Shown here: positions 45,959 through 56,761 of the stretch, one piece after another
How the letters are laid out: each line of letters begins with the position of its first letter
Numbering within the stretch: the first letter of the stretch is position 1
Assembly (NCBI RefSeq): GCF_041107455.1
Contig: NZ_JBGBPY010000001.1
Span: 744,001-808,000, forward strand
Direction: 5' to 3'
DNA from: Rhodanobacter humi
GTDB taxonomy: Bacteria > Pseudomonadota > Gammaproteobacteria > Xanthomonadales > Rhodanobacteraceae
Length of the DNA: 64,000 bases
The notes under the pieces: model-generated
Told to the model about the DNA's origin: nothing
Seen by the model: the letters and a program-made list of their open reading frames with translations, nothing else
Databases searched by the model: none
Position numbers and translations under genes: made by a program

Positions 45959-46150
45959 GCCCCCTCTGCCCTTTGGGCATCTCCCCCGCAAGCGGGGGAG
46001 AGAAAAACAGTCCGAGGTAACGCGCCCTCTCTGCCCTGCGGGCATCTCTCGCGCTTGTGGAGCACCCTCTCTGCCCTTGCTGGCATCTCTCGCGCTTGTG
46101 GAGCGCCTTCTCTGCCCTGCGGGCATCTCTCCCGCAAGCGGGAGAGAGTC
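45959..46150. repeat. tandem array of four CCCTCTCTGCCC-type units
   Basis: Four imperfect direct copies of about 40 bp begin near 45959, 46022, 46062 and 46103. The core is CCCTCTCTGCCCTGCGGGCA followed by TCTCTCGCGC or a CCCGCAAGCGGG hairpin. The outer copies end in complete inverted repeats, while the inner two have CGCGCTTGTGGAG instead. It fills most of the 269-bp gap between murU and secF and encodes nothing credible. Confidence 0.85.
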
Positions 46151-46183
46151 ATCAGGATCGCCCGCGGAGCGGGCGATGCGGCC

Positions 46184-47140
46184 TCATGGCCGGCGGGCGA
46201 GCTCCGGGTTTTCCTTGGTCACCGGCATCAGGTCCTTCTTCGACACGCCCAGCCACAGCAGGATCGGGCTGGCGACGAAGATGGACGACAGCGTGCCGAC
46301 CACGATGCCGATCAGCATGGTGATCGCGAAACCGTGCACCGCCTGGCCGCCGTAGAAATACAGCGCGGCCATGGTGATGCCGGTGAACAGCGAAGTGATG
46401 ATGGTTCGCGACAGCGTGCTGTTGATCGAACGGTTGAGGATCTCTTCCGGCTCGGCCTTGCGGGCGAGGCGGAACAGTTCGCGGATGCGGTCGAACACCA
46501 CCACCTTGTCGTTGATCGAGTAGCCGATCACCGCGAGCACCGAGGCCAGCTCGGTCATGTCGAACTCGCGCTGCACCAGCGCCAGGATGCCCAGGGTCAC
46601 CAGGGTGTCGTGGACCTCGGTGAGCACCGCGGCGATCGCGAAGCGGCGCTCGAAGCGGATCCACAGGTAGGCCATGATGCCGAGTATCACGAACACGGCG
46701 GCCACCATGCCGTCGCTCTTCAGCTCCGCGCCGACCTCGGCGCTGACCGAGGAGCGGCTCTTCAGCGCGGCGTCGCTGCGCGTGGCCTGCAGCGCGTGCA
46801 TCACCACACCGGCCACCTTGTCCAGGTTCACCTGGCCCTTGGCGTCCAGCATCTCCTTGGTGGGTTGCAGGCGGATCGACACCTGGCGGCTGCCGCCCAC
46901 GCTCTGCACCACCGGGTTCTCGAGGCCGCCCTTGTCCAGCGCGTCGCGCACGTCGCCGGTCTGCACCGGCTGGGCGTACTCCACCACCAGCGAGACGCCG
47001 CCGGTGAAATCCAGGCCGTAGTTCAAGCCCTTGGTGGCCAGCAGCACCACCGAGGCGACCACCAGCACGATCGCCACCGCGGCACTGAATACGCGGATGC
47101 GCAGGAAGTGGATGTTGCTGTTGTGATTGAAGATTTCCAT
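46184..47140 (-). CDS. secF: Protein translocase subunit SecF
   Basis: 318 residues, as expected (E. coli 323). Six membrane helices with a periplasmic domain between the first two. LDFTGGVSLVVEY is the conserved DFTGG motif, and VIGYSINDKVVVFDRIRE and the C-terminal helix bundle are typical. With SecD and YajC it uses the proton gradient to aid late steps of Sec export. It lies 148 nt downstream of secD. Confidence 0.96.
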   Translation of the reverse strand: MEIFNHNSNIHFLRIRVFSAAVAIVLVVASVVLLATKGLNYGLDFTGGVSLVVEYAQPVQTGDVRDALDKGGLENPVVQSVGGSRQVSIRLQPTKEMLDAKGQVNLDKVAGVVMHALQATRSDAALKSRSSVSAEVGAELKSDGMVAAVFVILGIMAYLWIRFERRFAIAAVLTEVHDTLVTLGILALVQREFDMTELASVLAVIGYSINDKVVVFDRIRELFRLARKAEPEEILNRSINSTLSRTIITSLFTGITMAALYFYGGQAVHGFAITMLIGIVVGTLSSIFVASPILLWLGVSKKDLMPVTKENPELARRP

Positions 47141-47288
47141 CTACCAGTTCCTCGGAAGGTGTACCGGCCACAGAGGGCCGGTCGCGGAACGGACGCCCAG
47201 GCGGCCGTTCCGCGGAGCCTGATCCGGACACGCGCCGGATCGGGCGAGCCGGCGCAAGTCCAGGATGGACTTGCGCCGGCCATACGAG

Positions 47289-49172
47289 TCAGACCGACAA
47301 AGTCTTGAGCTTGCGGCGGCCGTGAATCAGCGCGGTGAACGCGTGCGTCATCACCACCGAGGTGAACATCGAGGTCAGGATGCCGAGGCCCAGCGTGACG
47401 CCGAAGCCGCGGATCGCGCCGGTACCCATCGTCATCAGCGCCAGCGCCGCGATCAGGTGGGTAACGTTGGCATCGAGAATCGTGGCCCAGGCCTTGTCGT
47501 AGCCGGCGTGGATCGCCGCGTGCGGCGTGGAGCCGTTGCGCAGCTCCTCGCGCACGCGCTCGCAGATCAGCACGTTCGCGTCGATCGCCATGCCCAGGGT
47601 CAGCACGATGCCCGCGATGCCCGGCATGGTGAGCGTCACGCCGATCATCGACATCACCGCGACCAGGATCAGCAGGTTGAAGAACAGCGCGATGTCGGCC
47701 ACCAGGCCGAACAGCTTGTAGTAGACCGCCGCACACACCAGCACCAGCAGCAGGCCGAGCATCACCGCGTCGAAGCCCTTCGTGATGTTTTCCTGGCCGA
47801 GGCTGGGGCCGATCACGTATTCCTCGACGATGTCCATCGGCGCGGCCAGCGAACCGCTCTTCAGCAGCAGCGCCAGGTCGGAGGCTTCCTTCGGGCTGCC
47901 CAGGCCGTTGGTGGAGAACTCCTTGCCGAACGGGCTCTGGATGGTGGCGTCGTTGATCACCGACCAGGTGGTCTTCGGCGTGCGCACTTCCTTGCCGTTG
48001 ACCGTCGAGGTCTCGTACACGGTGTTGATCAGCACCACCGCCATCGGCTTGCCGACGTTGGCGTTGGTGAACTCCTGCATCTTCTTCGCGCCGGACGCAT
48101 TCAGCGTCACGTTCACCGAGGGCGAGCCGTTGTTCTGGTCGATGCCGGAGCTCGCGTTGATCAGCTCGTCACCGGTGACGATCGGGCGCTTGCCCACCAG
48201 TACCGGCACGTGGCCGTTGCTGGTGTAGTAGAGGTTGGCGTCCGGCGGGGTGCTGCCGGTGCGCGCCGCTTCGATCGCGCGCGGGTCGCCGGGGTAGCCG
48301 ATGCCGGGACGGTATTCCAGCGTGGCGGTGGCGCCGATCAGCTTCTTCGCCTCGGTGGGATCCTGCACGCCGGCCAGCTCGACCACGATGTGGTCCTCGC
48401 CCTGCTGCTGGATCAGCGGCTCGGACACGCCGAGATTGTTGATGCGGTTGCGCAGGGTGCCGAGGTTCTGCTTGATCGTGCCCAGCGAGAGGTCGCGCAG
48501 CTTGGTCGGCTTGATCGCCGCGTACAGCACGTAGCGGTCGCCGGTGCTGGGGCCATCCGTCACCGCCAGGTCGGGTGAGTTGGTGGCGATCAGGTCGGCC
48601 GCGCCGGAGCGGTCGGCCGCCGAGCGCAGCACCACCACGATGCCCTGCCCGGCCACCGCGCTGCGTGCCACCGACTCGTAGCGGATGTCCTTCTGGCGCA
48701 GCTGGTTGCGGATGTCGTCGGCGTAGCTGTTCTCCAGCTTGTCGAGCACGCCGCTCTGGTCCACCTGCATCAGGAAGTGCACGCCGCCCTGCAGGTCCAG
48801 GCCCAGCGGCATGGAGTTCGCGCCGATCATGGTGAGCCAGCGCGGCACCGTGGACTGCAGCTTGAACGCCACGGTGTAGCCGTCGCCGAGCAGGGCCTTG
48901 ATCGCGTCGGCGCCGGTCTTCTGCACGTCGGCATTGGCGAACGTGGCAAGCAGCTGGTCGCCCTGCGCCACCACCTCGCCCGCGGCGATGTGGTCCTTGG
49001 CCAGCGCGTCGGCCACCTTCTGCCGCAGCGCGTCGTCGATCGGTGCCGAGCCCTTGTTCGCGCTGACCTGCACCGCCTTCAGCGGCGTGAAGGCGTTCGG
49101 CAGCGCGTAGACGATGCCGAACAGCATCGCCAGCACGACCAGCGCGTACTTCCAGCGTGGGAAATCGCTCAT
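47289..49172 (-). CDS. secD: Protein translocase subunit SecD
   Basis: 627 residues (E. coli 615). One N-terminal helix, a large periplasmic domain (about 40-445), then five helices in the RND-like bundle. LGLDLQGGVHFLMQVD and GIAGIVLTLGMAIDANVLICERVREEL are diagnostic. The ATG at 49172 was chosen for its AAAGGAT ribosome-binding site. The 17 codons further upstream in frame fall in the hairpin array. The leader of this mRNA contains four GGA-loop hairpins (49186-49295), and its ribosome-binding site is itself an AAGGAT. Confidence 0.96.
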   Translation of the reverse strand: MSDFPRWKYALVVLAMLFGIVYALPNAFTPLKAVQVSANKGSAPIDDALRQKVADALAKDHIAAGEVVAQGDQLLATFANADVQKTGADAIKALLGDGYTVAFKLQSTVPRWLTMIGANSMPLGLDLQGGVHFLMQVDQSGVLDKLENSYADDIRNQLRQKDIRYESVARSAVAGQGIVVVLRSAADRSGAADLIATNSPDLAVTDGPSTGDRYVLYAAIKPTKLRDLSLGTIKQNLGTLRNRINNLGVSEPLIQQQGEDHIVVELAGVQDPTEAKKLIGATATLEYRPGIGYPGDPRAIEAARTGSTPPDANLYYTSNGHVPVLVGKRPIVTGDELINASSGIDQNNGSPSVNVTLNASGAKKMQEFTNANVGKPMAVVLINTVYETSTVNGKEVRTPKTTWSVINDATIQSPFGKEFSTNGLGSPKEASDLALLLKSGSLAAPMDIVEEYVIGPSLGQENITKGFDAVMLGLLLVLVCAAVYYKLFGLVADIALFFNLLILVAVMSMIGVTLTMPGIAGIVLTLGMAIDANVLICERVREELRNGSTPHAAIHAGYDKAWATILDANVTHLIAALALMTMGTGAIRGFGVTLGLGILTSMFTSVVMTHAFTALIHGRRKLKTLSV

Positions 49173-49185
49173 CTCAAGATCCTTT

Positions 49186-49295
49186 GTGGGCATCCGTGGC
49201 CGCGAACATGGAACGGCGACCATCCGTGGCCGCGCTCAAAAGGTTTTGCGCTCGTCCGTGACCGCCGGAATCAAGAAGCGGCCATCCATGGCCGC
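49186..49295 (-). repeat. GGA-loop hairpin array, copy 5 (secD leader, four units)
   Basis: Read on the minus strand: GCGGCC-ATGGAT-GGCCGC (49278-49295, perfect), GCGGTC-ACGGAC-GAGCGC (49248-49265, five of six pairs), GCGGCC-ACGGAT-GGTCGC (49216-49233, five of six), GCGGCC-ACGGAT-GCCCAC (49186-49203, four of six). Loops recur every 30-32 nt and all fit CANGGANG. The array ends 14 nt before the secD start codon and lies on its sense strand, between yajC and secD. Confidence 0.8.
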
Positions 49296-49333
49296 ACTAT
49301 TCGAGAAGCCTCGCCCCTGGACATCCCGGCTTT

Positions 49334-49660
49334 TCAGGCGGACTTCAGCGAGCCCTTGGGCAGCACCTGCGACACTGCGCCCTTCTGCAGCTTCACCTTC
49401 ACGTTCGGTGCGATCTCGATCGTGATGAAGGTCTCGCCCACTTCTTCCACGCGGCCGGCGAGGCCGCCGTTGGTCACCACCTCGTCGCCCTTGGCCAGGG
49501 CGGAGATCAGTGCGCGATGCTCCTTCTGCCGCTTCATCTGCGGGCGGATCATCATGAAATACATCAGGCCGAACAGCACCACCATCATGAGGATCATGGA
49601 GAGGCCGCCGCCCTGGGGCGCAGCGGCCTGGGCCAGCGTGACAGACATCGGAAGACTCAT
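49334..49660 (-). CDS. yajC: Preprotein translocase accessory subunit YajC
   Basis: 108 residues. One membrane helix (about 20-40, SMILMMVVLFGLMYFMMIRPQMKRQK) followed by a small basic domain with SALAKGDEVVTNGGLAGRV, the family signature. It associates with SecDF in the inner membrane. The ATG at 49660 has GAGA about 9 nt upstream, and a second ATG at 49648 is possible. It lies between tgt and secD, as in E. coli. Confidence 0.95.
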   Translation of the reverse strand: MSLPMSVTLAQAAAPQGGGLSMILMMVVLFGLMYFMMIRPQMKRQKEHRALISALAKGDEVVTNGGLAGRVEEVGETFITIEIAPNVKVKLQKGAVSQVLPKGSLKSA

Positions 49661-49761
49661 CGTTTCGTCTCGCAAGTAATGGCGGCAGCAGGGAATTCCG
49701 CTGAACGCCCGATAAAAGACCATGGATTATGCCATGCGTTCACGTCCGCCGCACGGTGGCT

Positions 49762-52192
<2,431 letters not shown>

Positions 52193-52261
52193 TTATCGCG
52201 CAAGCCCGGACCGGCCGGCGCCCGCCTTGTTCCCGCTGCAGGCAGCGGCCAGAATCCGGCG

Positions 52262-52822
52262 ATGAATCCGCACTACCCCGCCGCGCCCTGGAGCGGCTTC
52301 CTCAAGGGCATCTCGATCGTCGTCACCCTGCTCTTGCCGGGCGTGTCTCTGCTGGTCGCGGTCACCGTGCCGGCCCATCTGCCGCCGGTGTTGCGCACGC
52401 TGACGGTCGCCTTGCCGCTGGTGATCCTGCTGGCCGCCGTCCCGTTCGTGGTGCGCGACTACGCATTGCGCGACGGCACGCTGCAGGTGCGCCGCCTGTT
52501 CTGGACAACCAGCGTCGCGCTGGGCAAGCTGCGCGAGGCCACCATCGACCCGCAGGCCGGCGCGGGCTCGATCCGGCTGTTCGGCAACGGCGGCTTGTTC
52601 TCGTTCTCGGGCTGGTTCCGCAACGCGAAGCTGGGCCGCTACCGCGCCTTCGTCACCGACTGGCAGCGTGCCGTGGTGTTGCGTGGGGCCGGCATCACCG
52701 TGGTGTTGTCGCCGGCCGACCCGACGGGTTTCGTGCGTGACCTGCAAGCCGCGCTGGCGCCACCGGCCCGCGCCGAGGCACGCAGCAAGACGTTGCCGCG
52801 CTGGCGGCAAATCCGGCGCTGA
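52262..52822 (+). CDS. Membrane-anchored bacterial PH-domain protein
   Basis: 186 residues. Two adjacent hydrophobic helices (about 15-35 and 45-66) are followed by a domain of alternating strands ([43 protein letters not shown]) resembling bacterial PH domains. That family has no established general function. The [20 protein letters not shown] stretch is its most conserved part. It is a lone gene divergent from queA. Its last codons are followed by a GTCGGGAT palindrome and then the end of the convergent response regulator. Confidence 0.72.
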   Translation: MNPHYPAAPWSGFLKGISIVVTLLLPGVSLLVAVTVPAHLPPVLRTLTVALPLVILLAAVPFVVRDYALRDGTLQVRRLFWTTSVALGKLREATIDPQAGAGSIRLFGNGGLFSFSGWFRNAKLGRYRAFVTDWQRAVVLRGAGITVVLSPADPTGFVRDLQAALAPPARAEARSKTLPRWRQIRR

Positions 52823-52838
52823 TTCGCGGCCATCCGCA

Positions 52839-52856
52839 GTCGGGATGAATCCCGAC
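52839..52856. repeat. GTCGGGATGAATCCCGAC palindrome
   Basis: An 18-bp inverted repeat (GTCGGGAT/ATCCCGAC around GA) directly abutting the stop codon of the response regulator (52857-52859). The same sequence occurs at 63466-63483. It may act as a terminator-like stem for converging transcripts. Confidence 0.88.
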
Positions 52857-53459
52857 CTACAGCCAGCCTTTCTGCCGCGCCAGCCGGTAGGCCTCGATGC
52901 GGTTCGCCACGCCCAGCTTGCCGATCGCCTCGGACAGGTAGTTGCGCACCGTGCCATGGGAAAGATTGAGCTGGGTGGCGATGTCCCCGGCGGACTGGCC
53001 TTCACCGGCCAGGCGCAGCACCTGGCGCTCGCGGTCGTTCAGCGGATCGGCCTCCGACCAGGCTTCCAGCGCCAGCTGCGGATCGATCGCCCGGCCACCG
53101 CGCTGCACGGTGCGCAGCGCCTCGGCGAGGTTCTCGGCGGGCGCGTCCTTGAGCAGGTAGCCGGACACGCCCGCATCCAGCGCACGGCGCAGGAAGCCCG
53201 GCCGCGCGAAGGTGGTGACGATGATCACCTTGACCGGCAGCTCGTGGCGCTGGATGCGCTGCGCCAGCTCCAGCCCGGTGAGGCCGGGCATCTCGATGTC
53301 GGTGACCAGTACGTCGGGCTTCAACCGCTGCAGCTCGCGCCATGCCATCTCGCCGTCGCAGGCGGAGCCCAGCACCTCGATGTCGGATTCGAGATTCAGC
53401 AGCGCCGACAGCGCACCGCGCACCATCGCCTGATCCTCGGCCAGCAGCACGCGGATCAT
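52857..53459 (-). CDS. NarL/DesR-type response regulator
   Basis: 200 residues. The receiver domain has D54 in VLVTDIEMPGLTG and a lysine in YLLKDA. A LuxR-type helix-turn-helix (about 138-198) contains LNDRERQVLRLAGEGQSAGDIATQLNLSHGTVRNYLSEAIGKL. It is probably phosphorylated by one or both histidine kinases encoded immediately upstream. It overlaps the first kinase gene by four bases. The most similar known system type is DesKR/LiaSR-like control of an adjacent ABC exporter. Confidence 0.93.
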   Translation of the reverse strand: MIRVLLAEDQAMVRGALSALLNLESDIEVLGSACDGEMAWRELQRLKPDVLVTDIEMPGLTGLELAQRIQRHELPVKVIIVTTFARPGFLRRALDAGVSGYLLKDAPAENLAEALRTVQRGGRAIDPQLALEAWSEADPLNDRERQVLRLAGEGQSAGDIATQLNLSHGTVRNYLSEAIGKLGVANRIEAYRLARQKGWL

Positions 53460-54664
53460 GCGGCGCTCCCCTGGTCCGCCAGCGCCGGCACCGGACGCGC
53501 ATTCGCGGCCGCGGGCTTCGATGCCGTGCACAGGGGCACTTCGACATCAAGCGTGGTGCCGCGCCGTGCAGGCGAGGCTATGGAGAGCGTGCCGCCCAAC
53601 GCGCGCACGCGCTCGCGCATGCCGCTGATGCCGTTGCCGTGGGCGGCCAGGCCGCCGCGTCCGTTGTCGCTGATGCGCATGTGGAACCTTTCCGCTTCGC
53701 GGGAGAACGCCACGTGCGCGGTCGTGGCGCGCGCGTGGCGGTGGATGTTGGTGACCGCCTCGCGCAGCACCAGCGCCAGCGACGCCTCGATCTCCGGCGG
53801 CAGCTCGAGCGAGACCGGCACCTCGGCATCAAGCGCGATATTCGAGGCTTCCAGCATCAGCCGCGCCGATGACAGCTCCGCCGCCAGGTCGCTGCGCCGC
53901 ATGCCGGTGACTGCGGCGCGCACCTCGGCCAGCGCATGGCGCGAGACGCGCTCCACCTCTTCCATCTCGCGCTGCGCGCGCGGCGGATCGGCCAGCGCCA
54001 GCTTGCGCGCCAGTTCGGACTTCAGCGTCACCAGCGACAGCGTGTGGCCGAGCAGGTCGTGCAGGTCGCGGCCAATGCGCTCGCGCTCGGCCAATGTGGC
54101 AAGGCGACGAATTTCGTCCTGCGACAGGCGCAACGCCGCGTCCTTTTCCTTGTAGACGCTCTCGACCATGACGATGGCGCTGATACCCAGCGCCGAGACA
54201 GGCATCACCACCAGCAAGGCCGCCGGATAACCGACCCACGACGCCAGCGCCACGAACGTCGCGTTGACCAGCAGCAGCTGGATCAGCCGGGCGCGGAAGC
54301 TCATCCGGCAATGGCTCAGCATGACGCAGGCATAGACGTAATAGCTGAGGCCGCTTGGATACCAGCGCAGCAGCACGAAGCACAGCGCCGCCATGGCCCA
54401 GGCGTAGAAATGCGTCGTGCGCCACGGCGCCAACTGGATCCTCGCGAACAGCAGCAGGAACACCGGGTAGGAAACGAGCGTGCAAGCCAGCCACATGCGC
54501 GTGTAGCCATGCACACCGCCGTCGAACAGCGGCGTGACGAAGATCCACAACGACCACAGCAGATGGACACTGTCGGCCCACGGCGACTTGCCGCGGCGGA
54601 GATCGTCGGCCACGCCGGAGTCCGGCGCGGGAGCGAACCAGCGGCTGACGCGGGCCGGGATCAT
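53456..54664 (-). CDS. DesK-type sensor histidine kinase, copy A
   Basis: 402 residues. An N-terminal block of about six membrane helices (35-190) precedes a HisKA_3 domain with the phospho-accepting histidine in ERERIGRDLHDLLGHTLSL. A small HATPase_c domain (about 290-380) has REAVTNIHRHA and DNGRGG. The absence of a periplasmic domain suggests sensing within the membrane. It is clearly paralogous to the next gene upstream, sharing the dimerisation helix and the same tryptophan-rich N-terminus. Coupled by a 4-nt overlap to the response regulator. Confidence 0.92.
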   Translation of the reverse strand: MIPARVSRWFAPAPDSGVADDLRRGKSPWADSVHLLWSLWIFVTPLFDGGVHGYTRMWLACTLVSYPVFLLLFARIQLAPWRTTHFYAWAMAALCFVLLRWYPSGLSYYVYACVMLSHCRMSFRARLIQLLLVNATFVALASWVGYPAALLVVMPVSALGISAIVMVESVYKEKDAALRLSQDEIRRLATLAERERIGRDLHDLLGHTLSLVTLKSELARKLALADPPRAQREMEEVERVSRHALAEVRAAVTGMRRSDLAAELSSARLMLEASNIALDAEVPVSLELPPEIEASLALVLREAVTNIHRHARATTAHVAFSREAERFHMRISDNGRGGLAAHGNGISGMRERVRALGGTLSIASPARRGTTLDVEVPLCTASKPAAANARPVPALADQGSAA

Positions 54665-54722
54665 GTCGCCACCACCCGTGACCACCGGTACACCGCTTTT
54701 TTGCTGGTCTGGCAACGAAGCA

Positions 54723-55955
54723 TCATGAGACGTGCTGCACCCGGGTGGACGCCAGCGTGCTGGCCCGCGGCGGGTCGACATCCGCCCCGCGCACCACGCC
54801 GCCCGCTGCCAGCGGCACCCCGATCTCCAGTCGCGTGCCGGCGCCCGGCGGCGAGTCCAGCCGCAGGCTGCCGCCCAGCGCCTGCACGCGCTCGCGCATG
54901 CCGCGCAGTCCGTTGCCTTGCAGGTGAACGCCGCCGCGCCCGTTGTCCTCGATGCGCAACTGCACGTCGTCGCCGCTGCGGACCATCGACGCCCGTGCCC
55001 GGGTCGCATGCGCGTGCCGCGCGATGTTGGTCGCCGCCTCGCGCAGCACCAGTGCCAGCCCGCATTCGACCGATTCGGGCAGGTTGGACACCTGCTGCTG
55101 CGAATCGAACTGCACGCCGGACGCGCGCAGCAGCAATGCGGCCGAGGCCAGCTCGGCGGCGAAACCCGCGGCGCGAATGCCGGTCACCGCCGTGCGCACT
55201 TCCGCCAACGCATGCCGTGCCACGTCCTCCGCCTCGGTGAGCTCGCGCCGCGCTGCCACCGGGTCGCGGTCGAACAGTTTGCGCGACAGTTCCAGCTTCA
55301 GCGTGATCAGCGACAGCGTGTGGCCGAGCAGGTCGTGCAGGTCGCGGCCGATGCGCTCGCGCTCGGCGGTGGCAGCCAACTGTCGGATCTGTTCGTGCGA
55401 TATCCGCAGCTTGGTGTTCTTGTCCCAGCTGATGCGTCCCACCAGCGCGCCGATACCCGTGCTGGTGCATACGCCGACCATGATCAGATAGGCATACCAG
55501 GGCCAGTGCAGGAAGATGCCTTCCAGCACCAGCAGCGCCTGGATGATCGCGATCTTGATCGCGCTGGAAAACCACACCCCTTGGTACGGCACCATCGCAC
55601 AGGCGAACACTGCGTAGGTCCAGCCGGCGGGGTTCCACGGTATCGACAGCGCCGTCAGCACCCCCAGCGCGCCGACGTAACCGTCTACCTCGGCGGCTGG
55701 CCGCACGCTAGCCAGCAGGAAAAGCAGAAGGAACAGCGGATAGCCCAGCGCCAGCGACAACCAGAAGCCGACTCCCACAGGCTGGAACAGCGGGCCGAGG
55801 AACACCCAGAACGACCACAGCAGGTTCCACGCATGCGCCCACGGCGAGTGGCCCGCGGCACGCATCGCCGCCGCCGTGGAACCCGGCGCCGGATGCAGCC
55901 AGGCAGGCCACCGCAGGCCGGAAGCGCGCTCGCTCGTGTCGTTCATGGCCCGCAT
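54723..55955 (-). CDS. DesK-type sensor histidine kinase, copy B
   Basis: 410 residues with the same layout as the adjacent copy A: WAHAWNLLWSFWVFLGPLF at the start, about six helices, the identical ERERIGRDLHDLLGHTLSL core, then REAATNIARHAHATRA and DNGRGG. Both kinases look catalytically intact. Their membrane parts differ more than their cytoplasmic parts, suggesting different input and shared output. The ATG at 55955 has GAGG at good spacing, and 55946 is an alternative. It lies 11 nt after the ABC permease gene. Confidence 0.91.
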   Translation of the reverse strand: MRAMNDTSERASGLRWPAWLHPAPGSTAAAMRAAGHSPWAHAWNLLWSFWVFLGPLFQPVGVGFWLSLALGYPLFLLLFLLASVRPAAEVDGYVGALGVLTALSIPWNPAGWTYAVFACAMVPYQGVWFSSAIKIAIIQALLVLEGIFLHWPWYAYLIMVGVCTSTGIGALVGRISWDKNTKLRISHEQIRQLAATAERERIGRDLHDLLGHTLSLITLKLELSRKLFDRDPVAARRELTEAEDVARHALAEVRTAVTGIRAAGFAAELASAALLLRASGVQFDSQQQVSNLPESVECGLALVLREAATNIARHAHATRARASMVRSGDDVQLRIEDNGRGGVHLQGNGLRGMRERVQALGGSLRLDSPPGAGTRLEIGVPLAAGGVVRGADVDPPRASTLASTRVQHVS

Positions 55956-55966
55956 GCTAGCGCGCC

Positions 55967-56761
55967 TCAGCCGTGGCGACGCAGGCGCCGCACCGCCAGC
56001 ATGAAGAACACCGCGCCGAAACCCGCCAGTACCAGCAGATGCGGCAGCACCGCGTCGTGCGTGATGCCCACCGCGGCCAGCGCGATCCGGTCGAGGTGGT
56101 AGCTCGGCCACAACGGCGCGAGCTGCTGCAGGAACTTCGGCAGCATCGGCAGCGGGAACCACAGGCCGGACAGGAAGGACATCGGCAGGTAGACCAGTTG
56201 AAGCATGCCGGGCGCGCCCTGCCCCTTGAACAGCGTGCCCACCAGCATGCCCAGTGCGCAGAACGGCAGCACGCCGAGCACGCCCGTCGCCAGCAGCGCA
56301 GCGACCTGTACCAACGTCAGCGCCACGTGCGCCAAGCCGAGGGCCATCGCCAGCAGCATCAGCACCACCACGGCGGCGGCGCCCATCGCCATCAGCATCT
56401 TGCCCAGCAGATACGCACCCGGCGGCATCGGCAGCGCGCGCTTGAGCGTGAGCAGGCCGCCCTCGCGCTCGATCGCCAGCGACACGCCGAAACCGAACAG
56501 GCCCGGGCTCATCACGCCGAAGATGCTGTAGCTGGCCAAGAGGTAGCGCGCCGCATCGGCGCCTTCGGACTTGCCCATCAGCACGCCGAACACCAGGTAG
56601 AACAGGCCCGGGAACAGCAGGATCGGCAGCATGAAGCCCGGCGCGCGCAGGTAGCGCAGGCATTCGCTGCGCGCCTCGGCGAGATAGGCGCCCAGCACGC
56701 GGCGCGGCGGCATGGCGGAAGCGCTGGCCGGCGATGCGGCGGTCATGGCAACGGCGTTCAT
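55967..56761 (-). CDS. ABC-2 type transporter permease
   Basis: 264 residues with six membrane helices of the ABC-2 family (FMLPILLFPGLFYLVFGVLMG; SPGLFGFGVSLAIEREGGLLTLKRALPMPPGAYLLGKML). It pairs with the ATPase encoded directly upstream to form an exporter. The substrate (lipid, peptide antibiotic or other envelope-active molecule) is unknown. Stop and start codons of the ATPase and permease share one base (TGATG), so they are translated together. Confidence 0.92.
   Translation of the reverse strand: MNAVAMTAASPASASAMPPRRVLGAYLAEARSECLRYLRAPGFMLPILLFPGLFYLVFGVLMGKSEGADAARYLLASYSIFGVMSPGLFGFGVSLAIEREGGLLTLKRALPMPPGAYLLGKMLMAMGAAAVVVLMLLAMALGLAHVALTLVQVAALLATGVLGVLPFCALGMLVGTLFKGQGAPGMLQLVYLPMSFLSGLWFPLPMLPKFLQQLAPLWPSYHLDRIALAAVGITHDAVLPHLLVLAGFGAVFFMLAVRRLRRHG

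Noticed and set aside
45959-46150. Possible CRISPR array
   Set aside because: The repeats are adjacent with no unique spacers of constant size, units differ from each other, and no cas gene is present.
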